DNA of 64,000 nucleotides from Asticcacaulis sp. EMRT-3 (GTDB taxonomy: Bacteria; Pseudomonadota; Alphaproteobacteria; Caulobacterales; Caulobacteraceae): the NCBI RefSeq assembly GCF_030027245.1, contig NZ_JASERT010000001.1:2038501-2102500 (forward strand), read 5' to 3'. This document shows positions 26,127-35,300 of the stretch, piece after piece. The notes under the pieces are model-generated. The model ran no database searches. It saw only the letters and a program-made list of their open reading frames with translations, and was not told the DNA's origin. The position numbers were made by a program, and so were the translations under genes. How positions within the stretch are numbered: position 1 is the stretch's first letter; every line of letters begins with the position of its first letter.

Positions 26127-26190
26127 AGAGCGCTTACCCAAAAAGTGGTTCCCCTTTTTGGGTAAGAAAGAGCGAAAAAAACTTAGAGCG
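26127..26190. repeat. CCAAAAAGTGG-type hairpin repeat
   Basis: CTTACCCAAAAAG and CTTTTTGGGTAAG pair around a short loop (26133-26166), flanked by GAGAG and TTAGAGCG. Related hairpins lie at 36394, 39225 and 58250. It is 30-80 bases downstream of the urtE stop and could end the urt transcript. Confidence 0.8.
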
Positions 26191-26217
26191 TCAATCCGAT
26201 TTCAGAAGATCGGCGTT

Positions 26218-26934
26218 TTAGACATGAACGAGATGCGCCACGGTGTCGGCGCTGTCGTCGGCGGTCTTGCCCTCCTTGACGATGCGCCCGCGCTGCATGA
26301 CGAAATAGCGGTCGGCGAACGACCAGGCGAAATCGAGATTCTGCTCAACAATCAGGATGGCGACATTCAGTTCGGTGCGCACACGCCGCAAAGACTCCTC
26401 GATCTGCTGGACGATATTGGGCTGGATGCCCTCCGCCGGTTCATCGAGCAACAGGAGCGACGGCTGACCGGCCAGGGCGCGGCCAATCGCCAGTTGCTGT
26501 TGTTCGCCGCCGCTCAACACGCCCGCCTTGCGGTGGGCGATCTGGGCCAGTTTCGGAAACAGGTCAAAGACGTATTCGGGCACTTTTTTCGGGCCGGTAA
26601 AGCCCTTGCGGCTGAGGGCCGACAGACCGACCTCCAGATTTTCGGTCACGCTGAGATGCGGAAAAATATGACGGCCCTGCGGCACGAAGCCGATCCCGGC
26701 GCGCGATCTTTCATGCGCCTTCATGGCCGTGACATCATGGCCGCGAATATAAATATTGCCATCCAGCACGGGCAACTGGCCCATGATCGTCTTCATCAGG
26801 GTCGTCTTGCCGACGCCATTGCGGCCCAGCACGGCCACCGCATCGCCTGGGCGAATATCAAAGGCCACGTCCCACAGCACCTGACCCTTGCCATAGGCGG
26901 CCCCCACCATGCGCAGATTGACGAGATCGGTCAT
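26218..26934 (-). CDS. urtE: Urea ABC transporter ATP-binding protein UrtE
   Basis: One of two ATPases driving urea import across the inner membrane. The 238-residue LivF-like subunit has Walker A GRNGVGKTT near 38-46, the signature LSGGEQQQLAIGRAL, Walker B LLLLDEPAEGIQPNIV and a switch histidine region. The phrase PAEGIQPNIV is typical of UrtE. It is the last gene of the cluster and overlaps urtD by ATGA. Confidence 0.93.
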   Translation of the reverse strand: MTDLVNLRMVGAAYGKGQVLWDVAFDIRPGDAVAVLGRNGVGKTTLMKTIMGQLPVLDGNIYIRGHDVTAMKAHERSRAGIGFVPQGRHIFPHLSVTENLEVGLSALSRKGFTGPKKVPEYVFDLFPKLAQIAHRKAGVLSGGEQQQLAIGRALAGQPSLLLLDEPAEGIQPNIVQQIEESLRRVRTELNVAILIVEQNLDFAWSFADRYFVMQRGRIVKEGKTADDSADTVAHLVHV

Positions 26935-27677
26935 TTGGCTCTCCCCAGATAGATGGCCGCCACCTCTTCATCGGCGCGGATTTGATCGAGCGTGCCTTCG
27001 CGCAGCAGCTTGCCCTGATGCAGCACCACCACATGGCCATTGAGCTGCGACACGAAATCAATGTCATGGTCGATGACCAGAACGGCATGGCGGCCCACCA
27101 GTTTCTTGACGATCTCGGCGGTCAGGGTGCTTTCCGCCGCCCCCATGCCCGCCGTCGGTTCATCGAGCAGCAGAAGCTCGGCTTCGGTGGCCACCACCAT
27201 GCCGATTTCCAGCCATTGCTTTTCGCCGTGCGACAGCTCGCCCGCCAGAGCTTCGCGCCGTTCGGTGAGGCCGACCGTTTCCAGAATTTCTTCGGCGCGC
27301 GCGCGGGCCTGCGCCTCGCCGGAACGGCCGAAACTTTTCCACCAGCGCCGGTCGCGCGTGGCGGCGATCAGCAGGTTATCGAAGACGCTGAGCGCCACCA
27401 GCACGCCTGGCGTCTGGAACTTGCGGCAGATACCGCGCCCGACAATGCGATGTTCCGGCTCGCGCTCAATGGCCTCGCCATGAAACAGCACCCGGCCCGA
27501 CGTGGGGCGCACCCGGCCGATCACCGCGTCGCACATGGTCGATTTGCCCGCGCCATTGGGGCCGATCACTACGGTCATACTGCCTTTTTCGATGGTCAGG
27601 CTGAGATTGTCGATAGCCTTGAAGCCGTCGAAATCGACCGTGATATTTTCCAGTTGCAGCAAGGGGGCGGTGGTCAT
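26931..27677 (-). CDS. urtD: Urea ABC transporter ATP-binding protein UrtD
   Basis: The LivG-like ATPase partner of UrtE, 248 residues. Walker A GPNGAGKST, signature LSHGEKQWLEIGMV (an LSHGE variant common in UrtD), and Walker B LLLLDEPTAGMGAAES are all present. FDGFKAIDNLSLTIE near the N-terminus matches UrtD. Start and stop overlap urtC and urtE by four bases, so the three are translationally coupled. Confidence 0.93.
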   Translation of the reverse strand: MTTAPLLQLENITVDFDGFKAIDNLSLTIEKGSMTVVIGPNGAGKSTMCDAVIGRVRPTSGRVLFHGEAIEREPEHRIVGRGICRKFQTPGVLVALSVFDNLLIAATRDRRWWKSFGRSGEAQARARAEEILETVGLTERREALAGELSHGEKQWLEIGMVVATEAELLLLDEPTAGMGAAESTLTAEIVKKLVGRHAVLVIDHDIDFVSQLNGHVVVLHQGKLLREGTLDQIRADEEVAAIYLGRAK

Positions 27678-28717
27678 GACCTCACCTCCCCCTTGCGGCC
27701 CTCGAAAGCGGCAAACATGCCGGCTATGCCCTTGGGCATCACGGTGACGGCGATGATGAACAAAAGTCCGAGCAGATAGAGCCAGACATCGGGCAGGGCC
27801 GTCGAAATGGTATCCTTGGCGAAATTGACCAGAAGCGTGCCGATAATGGCGCCCGCCAGACTGTTGCGCCCGCCGATGGCCACCCAGATCACCATTTCGA
27901 TCGACGGCACCACACCGATCAGGGCGGGCGAGATCACGCCGGAATGGAGCGTGAAAAGCGCGCCCGACACGCCGGTCAGCAGCGCCGCCACGGTAAAGGC
28001 CACCACCTTATAGGGCATGGGGTCGTAGCCTAAAAAGCGGATGCGGTTGGCCCCGTCGCGCGCGGCGCGCAACAGCTTGCCAAAGCGCGAGGCCAGCAGC
28101 CACCTCACGCCGAGATAGGCCGCCACCACGAGGCCGAGCGTCAGCCAGTAGAGCGCCAGTATGGTGGCGTGGGCGTTGAGATCGAAGCCGAACAGGGTGT
28201 GGTAATCGGTCAGGCCGTTAAAGCCGCCGGTCGTGCCCTGCTGGCTGATCACCAGGGTCGAAAAACCGAGCGCCAGGGCCTGGGTGATCAGGGCGAAATA
28301 GACGCCGCCGATGCGCCTGCGGAACATCGCCCACGAAAACAGGGCGGCCACGGCGGCGGGGATGATAAAGACGCCCGCCACCGCCACGAACGGATTGCGA
28401 AACGGCGCCCACCACGCGGGCAGGTGGCTGACGCCCGACCACATCATGAAGTCCGGCATGTCGCCGGGAGCCAGATCGGCCAGCTTCAGGTTCATGGCCA
28501 GCACATAGCCGCCGAGGCCAAAGAAGATGCCCTGCCCCAGACTGAGGACGCCGCCTTCGCCCCACAGCAAAGACAGGCCGATGGCGGTCAGGGACAGGGC
28601 CAGAAAGCGCGCCGTCAGGTTCAGCTCATAGCTGGGCAGCCACCACGGGGCGGAGATGGCCAGCATGACGGCCAGAACGCCAAAAACCGCGAAGAATGGA
28701 AATTTTTTCAACGACAT
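27674..28717 (-). CDS. urtC: Urea ABC transporter permease UrtC
   Basis: A LivM-like integral membrane subunit of 347 residues with eight to ten helices. LSLLWGEGGVLSLGQGIFFGLGGYVLAMNL near 48-78 is a family hallmark, and the cytoplasmic coupling loop FGKLLRAARDGANRIRFLGYDP near 215-236 should contact UrtD/UrtE. It forms a heterodimer with UrtB. Eleven bases separate it from urtB, and it overlaps urtD. Confidence 0.92.
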   Translation of the reverse strand: MSLKKFPFFAVFGVLAVMLAISAPWWLPSYELNLTARFLALSLTAIGLSLLWGEGGVLSLGQGIFFGLGGYVLAMNLKLADLAPGDMPDFMMWSGVSHLPAWWAPFRNPFVAVAGVFIIPAAVAALFSWAMFRRRIGGVYFALITQALALGFSTLVISQQGTTGGFNGLTDYHTLFGFDLNAHATILALYWLTLGLVVAAYLGVRWLLASRFGKLLRAARDGANRIRFLGYDPMPYKVVAFTVAALLTGVSGALFTLHSGVISPALIGVVPSIEMVIWVAIGGRNSLAGAIIGTLLVNFAKDTISTALPDVWLYLLGLLFIIAVTVMPKGIAGMFAAFEGRKGEVRS

Positions 28718-28727
28718 ATGACGCGCC

Positions 28728-29621
28728 TCACTCGGTATCTAATGCGCGGGAGCGAACCGCAATAACGCCCTGAGGCCGGAACTGGAGGAAGATGATGACG
28801 AACAGAAGCGTCAGAACCTGCGCCATGCTGACATCGACGAAGATCTGGGCCAGGGCCATGAACAGGCCGATCATGATGGCGGCAATCGTGGTGCCGATAA
28901 GGCTGCCCAGCCCGCCCAGAACGACAACCAGAAAGGCCGTCACAATATAGCTCTGGCCGACATTGGGCGTGACCGGCCCCAACAGGGCCAGCATGACGCC
29001 GCCGACGCCTGCCACTGCCGCCCCCAGCGCGAAGATAAAGGCATCGACCTGACGGACATTGACCCCCATCGCCGAGGCCGTGGCGCGATCCTGATTGACG
29101 GCGCGCACCAGAAGCCCCACACGCGTCGAGCGCAGAAACATGGCCAGTCCGCCCAGAACCAGCACGGCGGCGGCCATGATGAACAGGCGCGTCAGTGGAA
29201 ATTGCAGCGAGCCCAGACTGACGGCCCCGTCGAGCCAGGCAGGCGCGGTGACCGAAACACCGGTCGCGCCGAATATATTGCGCGCCGCCTGTTGCAGGAT
29301 CAGGCTCACCCCCCAGGTGGCCAGCAATGTATCGAGCGGGCGGGCCGTCAGCTTGCTGACCAGCGTCACCTCCAGAAAACCGCCCAGCAGGCCCGTGCCG
29401 AGAAAGGCCACCACGACGGCGGCGAAAATGCCCAACGGCCCCGGAATAAAGTGGATGGTCAGATAGGCGAGGTAGCTGCCCACCATCAGGATTTCGCCGT
29501 GCGCCATATTGATGACGCGCATCAGGCCAAAGCTGAGCGCAAGGCCGAGCGCCGCCAATATGTACAAAGAGGCGACGCTGAAGCCGTTAAAGACCTGACC
29601 CGTTAGAAAGGTGATGTCCAT
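28728..29621 (-). CDS. urtB: Urea ABC transporter permease UrtB
   Basis: A LivH-like permease of 297 residues. The conserved start FSVASLYILAALGLALSFGL followed by MRVINMAHGEILMVGSYLAY, and the coupling loop VNQDRATASAMGVNVRQVDAFIF, identify it. UrtB is often around 300 residues, or longer with an extra N-terminal periplasmic domain, which this one lacks. A 321-bp gap containing a hairpin repeat separates it from urtA upstream. Confidence 0.92.
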   Translation of the reverse strand: MDITFLTGQVFNGFSVASLYILAALGLALSFGLMRVINMAHGEILMVGSYLAYLTIHFIPGPLGIFAAVVVAFLGTGLLGGFLEVTLVSKLTARPLDTLLATWGVSLILQQAARNIFGATGVSVTAPAWLDGAVSLGSLQFPLTRLFIMAAAVLVLGGLAMFLRSTRVGLLVRAVNQDRATASAMGVNVRQVDAFIFALGAAVAGVGGVMLALLGPVTPNVGQSYIVTAFLVVVLGGLGSLIGTTIAAIMIGLFMALAQIFVDVSMAQVLTLLFVIIFLQFRPQGVIAVRSRALDTE

Positions 29622-29942
29622 GAGGGTGTGAAATCCGGTTCAAAAAAATACGCTTGTGGCGAACGGCCCGCCCGTTCCGCCAGCGCCGTGGATCAGGCGA
29701 TGACGGAACGGACAGACGCCCCCCATTTGGTATCAGGGGCTCGGGAAGGCCCCTTGCTATCTCTCCCCTCCCCTCTCCCCACATGTGGGGAGAGGACGGG
29801 AGCTGAGCCTTGGCGAAGGCGACCGGGTGAGGGGCATTCCTGATGCCTGACCAAACCCCTCATCCGGCCTCCACTGTTCCGGCCACCGTCTTCTCTTAAA
29901 CAAGGAGAAGGGAAGATGTCGGTGATGCAGGAATCATGGCCC
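29622..29942. repeat. Gap between urtA and urtB with a CCCTCTCCCCACATGTGGGGAGAGG-type repeat
   Basis: The core hairpin at 29765-29794 pairs CCTCTCCCC with GGGGAGAGG around ACATGT; the downstream part to about 29850 is the common alphaproteobacterial extension (GACGGGAG...GGCGAAGGC...). No gene is supported. Its position within the urt cluster could reduce expression of the membrane subunits relative to the binding protein. Confidence 0.75.
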
Positions 29943-31184
29943 CTAGTTGATCGTGCAGGTCTTGCCGGGGAAGGCCAGCGGATCATAGGGGTTGGGGTCA
30001 ATCGGGCCTTTCGAACTCCACAGGATCTTGAACTGGCCCTTGGCGTCGGCCTGACCGATATAGCCGGTCTGGACGAGGCTGTTATTGGCGATGAACTTGA
30101 CGTCGCCAATCGGGGTGGGGATCGCGTCGAGCGTCACGGCGGCGGCGCGCACCTTGGCCGGATCGAAGCTGCCCGCTTTTTCGACGGCGGCCTTCCAGAT
30201 ATAGACATCGAGATAGCCGTGGGCCATCGGATCGGTGGTCACAGCATCCGCGCCGAACTTGGCCTTATAGGCGGCCACGAACTTGGCGTTTTCGGGATTA
30301 TCGAGCGACTGGAAGTAGTTCCAGCCGGCATAGCTGCCCTGAACCAGCGACGGCCCCATCGCCTGAGCCTCCTGTTCGCCGATCGAGAAGCTCATCACCG
30401 GCATCACCTTGGGGCTCAGGCCCGCCGCCGTGAGCTGCTTGAAGAAGGCGACATTGGAATCGCCGTTCAGCGTGTTGAAGATGACATCGGGATGGGCGGC
30501 GCGGATCTTGGCGATCACGCCGGAGAAGTCGGTGCCGCCGAGCGGTTGATATTCCTCGCCGCTCAAGGTCAGTTTGTCGGCCTCGATATGCTTTTTGAGG
30601 ATCAGATTGGCGGTTCTGGGGAAGACATAGTCGGAGCCGACGAGGAAGAAGGATTTATAACCCTTTTCCTTGGCCCAGTCATAGGCGGGCAGGATCTGCT
30701 GATTGGGTTGGGCGCCCGAATACATGATGTTGGGCGAACATTCATTGCCCTCGAACTGCACCGGATACCACAGCAGATTCTTGTCCTTTTCAAAGACGGG
30801 CAGCATGGCCTTGCGGCTCGATGAGGTCCAGCCGCCGAAGACGGTGACCACATGGTCGCCCTCGATCAGCTTGGCGGCCTTCTGGGCGAAGATGGCCGGA
30901 TCGGATGCGCCGTCCTCGACCACGGCGGTGATCTGCTTGCCCATCACACCGCCCGACGCATTGATCTCATCAATGGCCATCTGGGTTGAGTTTTTGACGG
31001 TCACTTCGCTGATCGCCATCGTGCCCGACAGGGATTGCAGGATGCCGACCTTGACGGGGCCGTTGGCGTCGGCGCTGGCCGAAGCGGCAGGCGCGTCAGA
31101 GGCGGGCTTGTTGCAACCCGAAACCAGTACCGTGCCCGCCATCATAAGGGCCAGGGCCGATACCCCAAGGGATTTATGTAACAT
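29943..31184 (-). CDS. urtA: Urea ABC transporter substrate-binding lipoprotein UrtA
   Basis: Binds urea in the periplasm and delivers it to UrtBC. The 413-residue precursor has a signal peptide ending in the lipobox VSGC, then an Ala/Ser-rich linker. VGILQSLSGTMAISE, FGGWTSSSRKAMLPVF and LLWYPVQFEGNE are UrtA signatures that separate it from branched-chain amino acid binding proteins. The C-terminus PYDPLAFPGKTC is also typical. GGAG precedes the ATG by seven bases. Putative operator site A lies about 90 bases upstream. It is first in the urtABCDE cluster. Confidence 0.95.
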   Translation of the reverse strand: MLHKSLGVSALALMMAGTVLVSGCNKPASDAPAASASADANGPVKVGILQSLSGTMAISEVTVKNSTQMAIDEINASGGVMGKQITAVVEDGASDPAIFAQKAAKLIEGDHVVTVFGGWTSSSRKAMLPVFEKDKNLLWYPVQFEGNECSPNIMYSGAQPNQQILPAYDWAKEKGYKSFFLVGSDYVFPRTANLILKKHIEADKLTLSGEEYQPLGGTDFSGVIAKIRAAHPDVIFNTLNGDSNVAFFKQLTAAGLSPKVMPVMSFSIGEQEAQAMGPSLVQGSYAGWNYFQSLDNPENAKFVAAYKAKFGADAVTTDPMAHGYLDVYIWKAAVEKAGSFDPAKVRAAAVTLDAIPTPIGDVKFIANNSLVQTGYIGQADAKGQFKILWSSKGPIDPNPYDPLAFPGKTCTIN

Positions 31185-31272
31185 GTTGATCTCCGTTATG
31201 TTGTGCGGGCCGTTTTAAGCCGCGCCACGGGCCGTTTCCGGCAAAGGGTATGGCGCGCCCGCAGGCCCCGCC

Positions 31273-31290
31273 ATGTGTCATTTGACGTAT
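31273..31290. promoter_or_regulatory. Putative urea-regulon operator upstream of urtA (site A)
   Basis: On the + strand it reads ATGTGTC-ATTT-GACGTAT, an imperfect version of the palindrome at 12561. On the urtA strand 15 of 17 bases agree with the core of site B. It lies 88 bases upstream of the urtA start codon and just outside the porin gene. Confidence 0.6.
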
Positions 31291-31294
31291 GGGC

Positions 31295-32005
31295 TCAGAA
31301 GCCGGCGCTGGCCGACAGGATCACGGCACCGCCCGCGCGGTTCTTGCCTTTGGAATTGAGGGAGGTCTTGTTGGTATCGACGTAATTGGCGCCGAAGGTG
31401 ACCTTCTTATAGGTATAGAAGGCGCCCAGTTCCCAGTTCTGCTTATTGTCCCAGTTGATGCCGTCTTCGTGGCCGATCAGCGCCTTGATGGTCAGGGGGA
31501 TGTGCGGCAGGGTGTAGGCGGCGGTGCCATATTCATAGGTGCTGTCGCCGACCTTATAGTCATCATGCACGACGCCTAAGCCCAGATTGAACGGCCCGAC
31601 CGGCGCGCCAATCGAGGCGGCATACTGGTTGAAGCTCAGCGTATTGGCGTCCTGAAAATCGATGCGCAGATAGCTGGCCTTCCAGTCGGCCACGCCCAGC
31701 TTGCCGCCGACACCGGCATAGAGATCGGTTTCATTAGCCCCGGCGCCGGCCTGCGTATCAAGGCTCGACCCCCAGATACCGGCAAACACTTTAAAGCCGG
31801 TCGTGACCGGCACGTCGAGTTCCAGACTGCCCTGAATCACCGGCTGGTTGTCGCTGACCGATGCGCCGCGCAGGCGATAATCGCTGGCGAAGGTGACGCC
31901 ACCGCTTAAAGTCGGCCCCGATGTGGTTTCGGCGCTGGCCGCGCCAGCCATCGCCAGAAGCGCCAACGTGCTGACAAGGCCCCCGGCCAGAAGATAGTTT
32001 TTCAT
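31295..32005 (-). CDS. TorF-family putative porin
   Basis: A 236-residue outer membrane protein with a signal peptide (cleavage after ASAE region, about residue 25). The mature part starts with GPTLSGGVTFASDYRLRGASVSDNQPVIQGS, the hallmark of the TorF/Gcw_chp family, and has alternating strands ending in Phe. The ATG at 32005 was chosen because GGAGA is well placed; an earlier in-frame ATG exists. Placed between urtA and the sensor gene and preceded by an operator-like site, it is likely the outer membrane route for urea under limitation (inference). Confidence 0.85.
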   Translation of the reverse strand: MKNYLLAGGLVSTLALLAMAGAASAETTSGPTLSGGVTFASDYRLRGASVSDNQPVIQGSLELDVPVTTGFKVFAGIWGSSLDTQAGAGANETDLYAGVGGKLGVADWKASYLRIDFQDANTLSFNQYAASIGAPVGPFNLGLGVVHDDYKVGDSTYEYGTAAYTLPHIPLTIKALIGHEDGINWDNKQNWELGAFYTYKKVTFGANYVDTNKTSLNSKGKNRAGGAVILSASAGF

Positions 32006-32083
32006 CACTTTTTTTCTCCGCATGTGCAACCCAACCCCTCCGGTTGGCTGGGCTTTAGTGTGCAGTGCGAAATGAATGACGCT

Positions 32084-32101
32084 ATGGGGTGTTTGACGTA
32101 G
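32084..32101. promoter_or_regulatory. Putative urea-regulon operator upstream of the porin (site C)
   Basis: Reads ATGGGGT-GTTT-GACGTAG on the + strand: one half-site is well conserved and the other degenerate. It is 78 bases upstream of the porin start, and its centre is 50 bp from that of site B, about five helical turns. Confidence 0.5.
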
Positions 32102-32133
32102 GCGGATGCAGGGCGGCCTCAATCCGACCGGCA

Positions 32134-32151
32134 ATACGTCAAATGACGCAT
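32134..32151. promoter_or_regulatory. Putative urea-regulon operator upstream of the sensor gene (site B)
   Basis: Reads ATACGTC-AAAT-GACGCAT, one mismatch from perfect symmetry. It shares 14 of 18 positions with the palindrome at 12561-12578, four of the differences being confined to the spacer and one outer base. It lies 99 bases upstream of the leader frame at 32251. Confidence 0.6.
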
Positions 32152-32250
32152 CCGGACGTTTTTGCGGTCATGGACGAAGCGATAACTTGCCGCTAAGGTA
32201 TGAAATAGCTTCAATAATACAGGCGGACACCGCACCCGGAGATGATGATC

Positions 32251-32340
32251 ATGGCCCTGCACATCCGCGTTACCGGCTTGCGCCCCGATTCATGCGGCAG
32301 AGGCTTATCTGGCATTCGCGGATGCGGGAGGCCGGGGTGA
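32251..32340 (+). CDS. Possible 29-residue leader peptide
   Basis: A short frame starting MALHIRVTGLRPDSCGRG, with GGAG eight bases before its ATG. Its TGA stop overlaps the GTG chosen as start of the sensor gene in the sequence GTGA. This is the arrangement of a translationally coupled leader. The peptide has no recognised family. If the sensor really starts further upstream, the frame would be accidental. Confidence 0.35.
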   Translation: MALHIRVTGLRPDSCGRGLSGIRGCGRPG

Positions 32341-35300
32341 CGGGCGAAGAGGCTATTTCCACACGCCGCCAGAGGATTGTCCGCACGCGGCGCACCTATA
32401 ATCAGTGGGTCGCCAACGAAACCCTCGAAGACTATGCTCTGCGCTACACAGCCGAAAAGGCGCGCAACCGCAGCACCCGTTATGTCGCCAATGCGGCCTT
32501 AGGCTCCATCGCCTTTCTGGCCTGCGAAGCCATTGGCGCCACGGTGACGCTCAATTACGGCTTTGGCAATTTCGCCGCCGCCCTGGCGCTGGTGGCGGCG
32601 ATCTTCCTGCTGTGCGGCCTGCCCATCTGCTATTATGGCGCGCGCTACGGCGTTGATATGGATCTGCTGACGCGCGGCGCAGGTTTTGGCTATCTCGGCT
32701 CCACCCTCACCTCGTCGGTCTATGCCTCCTTCACCTTCATCCTGTTTTCCATCGAAGGCGCGATTCTGGCGGGGGCGCTCAAGCTATGCCTCGGCCTGCC
32801 GCTGTGGCTTGGCTATATCATCGCCGCCGTCATTGTTTTGCCGATTGCCGCCTATGGCTTCCGGCGCATTGGCCGCCTGCAAAACTGGACCCAGCCGGTC
32901 TGGCTGATCCTGCAATGCGCACCGCTGATCTATCTGGCCCTGCATGGCCGCGAAACCCTGGCGCTGTGGGTGGGGCATAACGGCCTGCACGATCAGGCCG
33001 CCGGTCAGGCCACCGATATTGTCGGTTTCGGCGTCGCCGTGGCCGTTTTGCTGTCCTTCCTGCCGCAGATCGGCGAACAGGTTGATTATCTGCGCTTTCT
33101 GCCCACGATGGAAAAGGTCGGCAAGGGCCGCTGGTGGTCGGCCCTGTTGCTGACCGGGCCGGGCTGGATTCTGCCGGGCGGCGTCAAGATCGTGATCGGC
33201 TCGGTGCTGGCCGTCCTGATGATACACGCCGGTTTTGCCTTCGTCGATGCCGCCAACCCGACCATGCAGTATTTCGGCGTGTTCAAGGCCCTGTTCGGCA
33301 ACCCGGTACTGGCCCTGCTGCTGACCGGCCTGTTCGTGGTCATTTGTCAGGTCAAGATCAATGTCACCAATGCCTATGCCGGTTCCATCGCCTCGTCGAA
33401 CTTCTTTTCGCGCCTGACCCACCGCCATCCGGGGCGTGTGGTGTGGCTGATCTTCAACGTCATGGTGGCGCTGATGCTGATGGAGTTCGGCATCCAGAAT
33501 GTGGTCGAACACATATTATCGCTCTACAGCAATTTCGCCGTGGCGTGGTTTGGCGCCGTCACCGCCGATCTGGTCATCAGCAAGCCGCTGGGTCTGTCGC
33601 CGCGCGGCATCGAATTCAAACGCGCCCATCTGTACGACGTCAACCCGGTCGGCATCGGGGCGATGGCCCTGTCGCTGGTCGCCTCGACCCTGTGCTTCAC
33701 CCATGTGTTCGGGCCGGTGATCGCCGTGTTTTCACCGCTGATCGGGCTTGGCACCTCCTTCGTGGCCGCGCCGCTGATCGCCTGGGCCACCAAGGGCCGC
33801 TATTATCTGGCCCGCCAGCCCAGCGCGCCCGCAGGCAAGGCCAGCCTGATGTGCGTCGTCTGCGAAAACAGCTTCGAGCCCAACGACATGGCCCATTGCC
33901 CGGTCTATGCCGGGGCCATCTGTTCTTTGTGCTGCACGCTGGAAGCGCGCTGCCACGATGCCTGCAAACCGGGGGCGGGCGTGGTCGATCAGGCCGCCGG
34001 GCTTTTCAGGCGCTTCATTCCGGCCAAATTCGCCGAATCGACCTACGGGCTGCTGGCGCGCTTCGTGATGATGTTCACGGCCATGATCTGCATCATCGCC
34101 CTGATCCTGTTCCTGATCGAGCAACAGCCGGTGGGCATTGCCGACCGGGCCGCGCTCGGCAATCTGTTTCGCTATGTGTTTTTGTGCCTCGTCGCCGTCA
34201 GCGGTTTCGCGGCCTGGTATTTCGTGCTGGCGCAGGACAGCCGCCGCGCCGCCGAAGAGGAAACCGAGCGCCAGACGGCCATGCTCAATGAGGAGATCGA
34301 GGCCCACCGCCGCACCGACGAAGCCCTGCAACAGGCCAAGGAGGTGGCCGAAACCGCCAATCTGGCCAAGAGCCGCTACATTGTCGGGGTCAGCCACGAA
34401 ATCCGCGCCCCGCTCAATGCCATTGCCGGTTACGCCCAGTTGCTGGAGCGCGATCCGGGCCTGCATCTCGATAATGCCGTGCGCGTCATCCGCCGCTCCA
34501 GCGCCCATCTGGTCCACCTGATCGAGGGGCTGGTCGATATTTCGCGCATCGAAAACCGCTCGATGCGGATCGAGCGCGCCGCCACGCCGCTTGCCGAATT
34601 GCTGGATCAGATCGCCGAAATGTTTCGCCTGCAAGCCACGGCCAAGGGCATCCGCTTCGTCTATGACCCCCTGCCCGCCATGCCGTCGCACGTCTTTACC
34701 GACGAGAAAAAACTGCGCCAGATCGTCATCAATCTGGTGTCGAACGCCATCAAATACACATCCGAGGGCGAGGTGCGGCTCAGCGTCCGCTGGCGTAATC
34801 CGGTGATGGAGATCGAGGTCACCGATACCGGCGTTGGCATCGCGCCCGCTGATCTGGCGCGCATTTTCGAGCCCTTCGAGCGCGTCGGCACGGTGCGCGA
34901 AGAGCCGGGTATCGGGTTGGGCCTGACCATCACCCGGATGCTGGCCGAGATCATGGGTGGCGACATCACCGTCCATAGCGAACCGGGCAAGGGCAGCCGG
35001 TTTTGCCTCAAAATGCTGTTTTCCGAGGCACCGTCGTCCGCGCGCAGCACTAAGTGCCGCATCACCGCCTATACCGGGCCGCGCCGCTCGGTGCTGGCCG
35101 CCGACGACGATCTGCAACAGCTTGACCTGCTGCGCAATCTGCTGGCACCGCTCGGTTTCGACTATCAGGGGGTCGGCGATGGCGAGGCCTGCCTGGCCGC
35201 CTGTGCGCATGCCCTGCCCGATCTGGTGATCCTCGACATCGCCATGCCCGGCATGGATGGCTGGGAAACGGCGCGCATTTTGCGCGCAACCTATGGCGAC

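Noticed and set aside
26218..31184. Branched-chain amino acid transporter instead of urea transporter
   Set aside because: The binding protein has the UrtA signatures VGILQSLSGTMAISE and LLWYPVQFEGNE, and urea carboxylase genes are nearby.
32106..32336. Upstream extension of the sensor kinase by up to 77 residues
   Set aside because: The extension has no SD at its ATGs, crosses operator site B and reads like non-coding sequence; the GTG at 32337 has a good SD.
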